Below, one piece after another: positions 63,712 to 64,000 of a stretch of 64,000 bases of DNA. The translations under genes were made by a program, and so were the position numbers. The notes beneath the pieces were generated by a model that was not told the DNA's origin, did not search any database, and saw nothing but the letters and a program-made list of their open reading frames with translations. Within the stretch, counting starts at the first letter, position 1, and every line of letters begins with the position of its first letter. This DNA is from Butyricicoccus pullicaecorum DSM 23266 (lineage in GTDB: Bacteria > Bacillota > Clostridia > Oscillospirales > Butyricicoccaceae): assembly GCF_900167005.1 (NCBI RefSeq), contig NZ_FUXW01000002.1, positions 248,001-312,000 of the forward strand, given 5' to 3'.

Positions 63712-64000
63712 TTAGGCGTTTTTAATAAACTCTTCCAGTCGGTCGAGGCCCTTATCGATTTCTTGCATAGACGTTGCGTAGCTCCAGCGGATAAAGCCGG
63801 GGGCTGCGAACGCAGTACAAGGTACGGTTGCAACCAGACCCTTTTCCAGGAACAGCTTGGCAAAGTCATTGTCATCGTTGATTTTCTGGCCGTACATTTC
63901 CTTGCCGATAAAGGAATGCATGTCCATCATAACGTAGAATGCACCCTGCGGCTTAATGCAGGAAACGCCTTCGATTTTATTCATGCGCTCAACCAAGTGG
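63712..64000 (-). CDS. class I/II pyridoxal-phosphate aminotransferase, C-terminal part (5' end outside window)
   Basis: Only the last 96 codons are present. VERMNKIEGVSCIKPQGAFYVM and GLVATVPCTAFAAPGFIRWSYATS (each cited in part) match the small domain of aspartate-type fold I aminotransferases, with the carboxylate-binding Arg in FIRWSYA. The substrate cannot be decided from this part. It is followed by a terminator. Confidence 0.9.
   Translation of the reverse strand, partial: HLVERMNKIEGVSCIKPQGAFYVMMDMHSFIGKEMYGQKINDDNDFAKLFLEKGLVATVPCTAFAAPGFIRWSYATSMQEIDKGLDRLEEFIKNA

Overview
The window reads as chromosomal DNA of a low-GC-phylum anaerobe of the class Clostridia. Evidence is T-box leaders, an FMN riboswitch before a riboflavin ECF S-component, FabK rather than FabI, a CD1247-type protein beside efp, SepF/YggT/DivIVA, and nearly ideal sigma-A promoters. 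Gene content and style recall the butyrate-forming Butyricicoccus/Agathobaculum group (Oscillospirales). That placement is from memory, not a search. Coding density is high, and most of the content is housekeeping.

Layout: 1-13045 (+ strand) is a co-directional run: mutS (3' part), mutL, miaA, hfq, an HlyD-like membrane fusion protein, yggS, sepF, yggT, divIVA, ileS, lspA, a RluD-type pseudouridine synthase and a Cof-type HAD phosphatase. It covers mismatch repair, tRNA modification, division-site assembly and envelope maturation. A 2.6 kb IS21-family element (13329-15936) sits in the following AT-rich gap, with both ends and an 11-bp flanking direct repeat visible. From 16067 to 37210 the minus strand dominates: ribU under an FMN riboswitch; comEC-holA-rnmV; alaS-hit under an Ala T-box; a nine-gene run wecG-thyX-DUF2156-GNAT-DJ-1-fthC-CPBP-mltG-U32; and leuA-leuC-leuD-leuB under a Leu T-box whose specifier reads CTC.

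From 37329 to 48300 come a PAP2 phosphatase and an NhaC antiporter (+), a cysteine desulfidase-type enzyme with a DAACS transporter (-), tRNA-Val(GAC), a CD1247 protein and efp, a 51-aa cysteine-rich membrane mini-protein, an S-layer-homology protein, mtaB, and a + strand pair (a 99-aa conserved protein and an SH3-NlpC/P60 hydrolase).

From 48392 to 57678 lies a complete type II fatty acid synthesis locus. fabH-fabK-fabG-fabF-accB-fabZ-accC-accD-accA-acpP runs on the minus strand, and fabD runs on the plus strand. Both start from one shared 50-bp bidirectional promoter with overlapping -10 boxes. The window ends with a SUFU-domain protein, nrdR, a TIM-barrel isomerase, secD-secF, purB and the 3' end of a class I aminotransferase.

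No defence island, prophage, CRISPR array or clearly novel multi-gene system was found. The most notable points are the mutually exclusive fabH/fabD promoter pair, a ComEC whose metallo-beta-lactamase-like domain has lost most of its metal ligands, consensus promoters carrying palindromes at or near the start site, the cysteine-rich mini-protein, and the well-delimited IS21 element.
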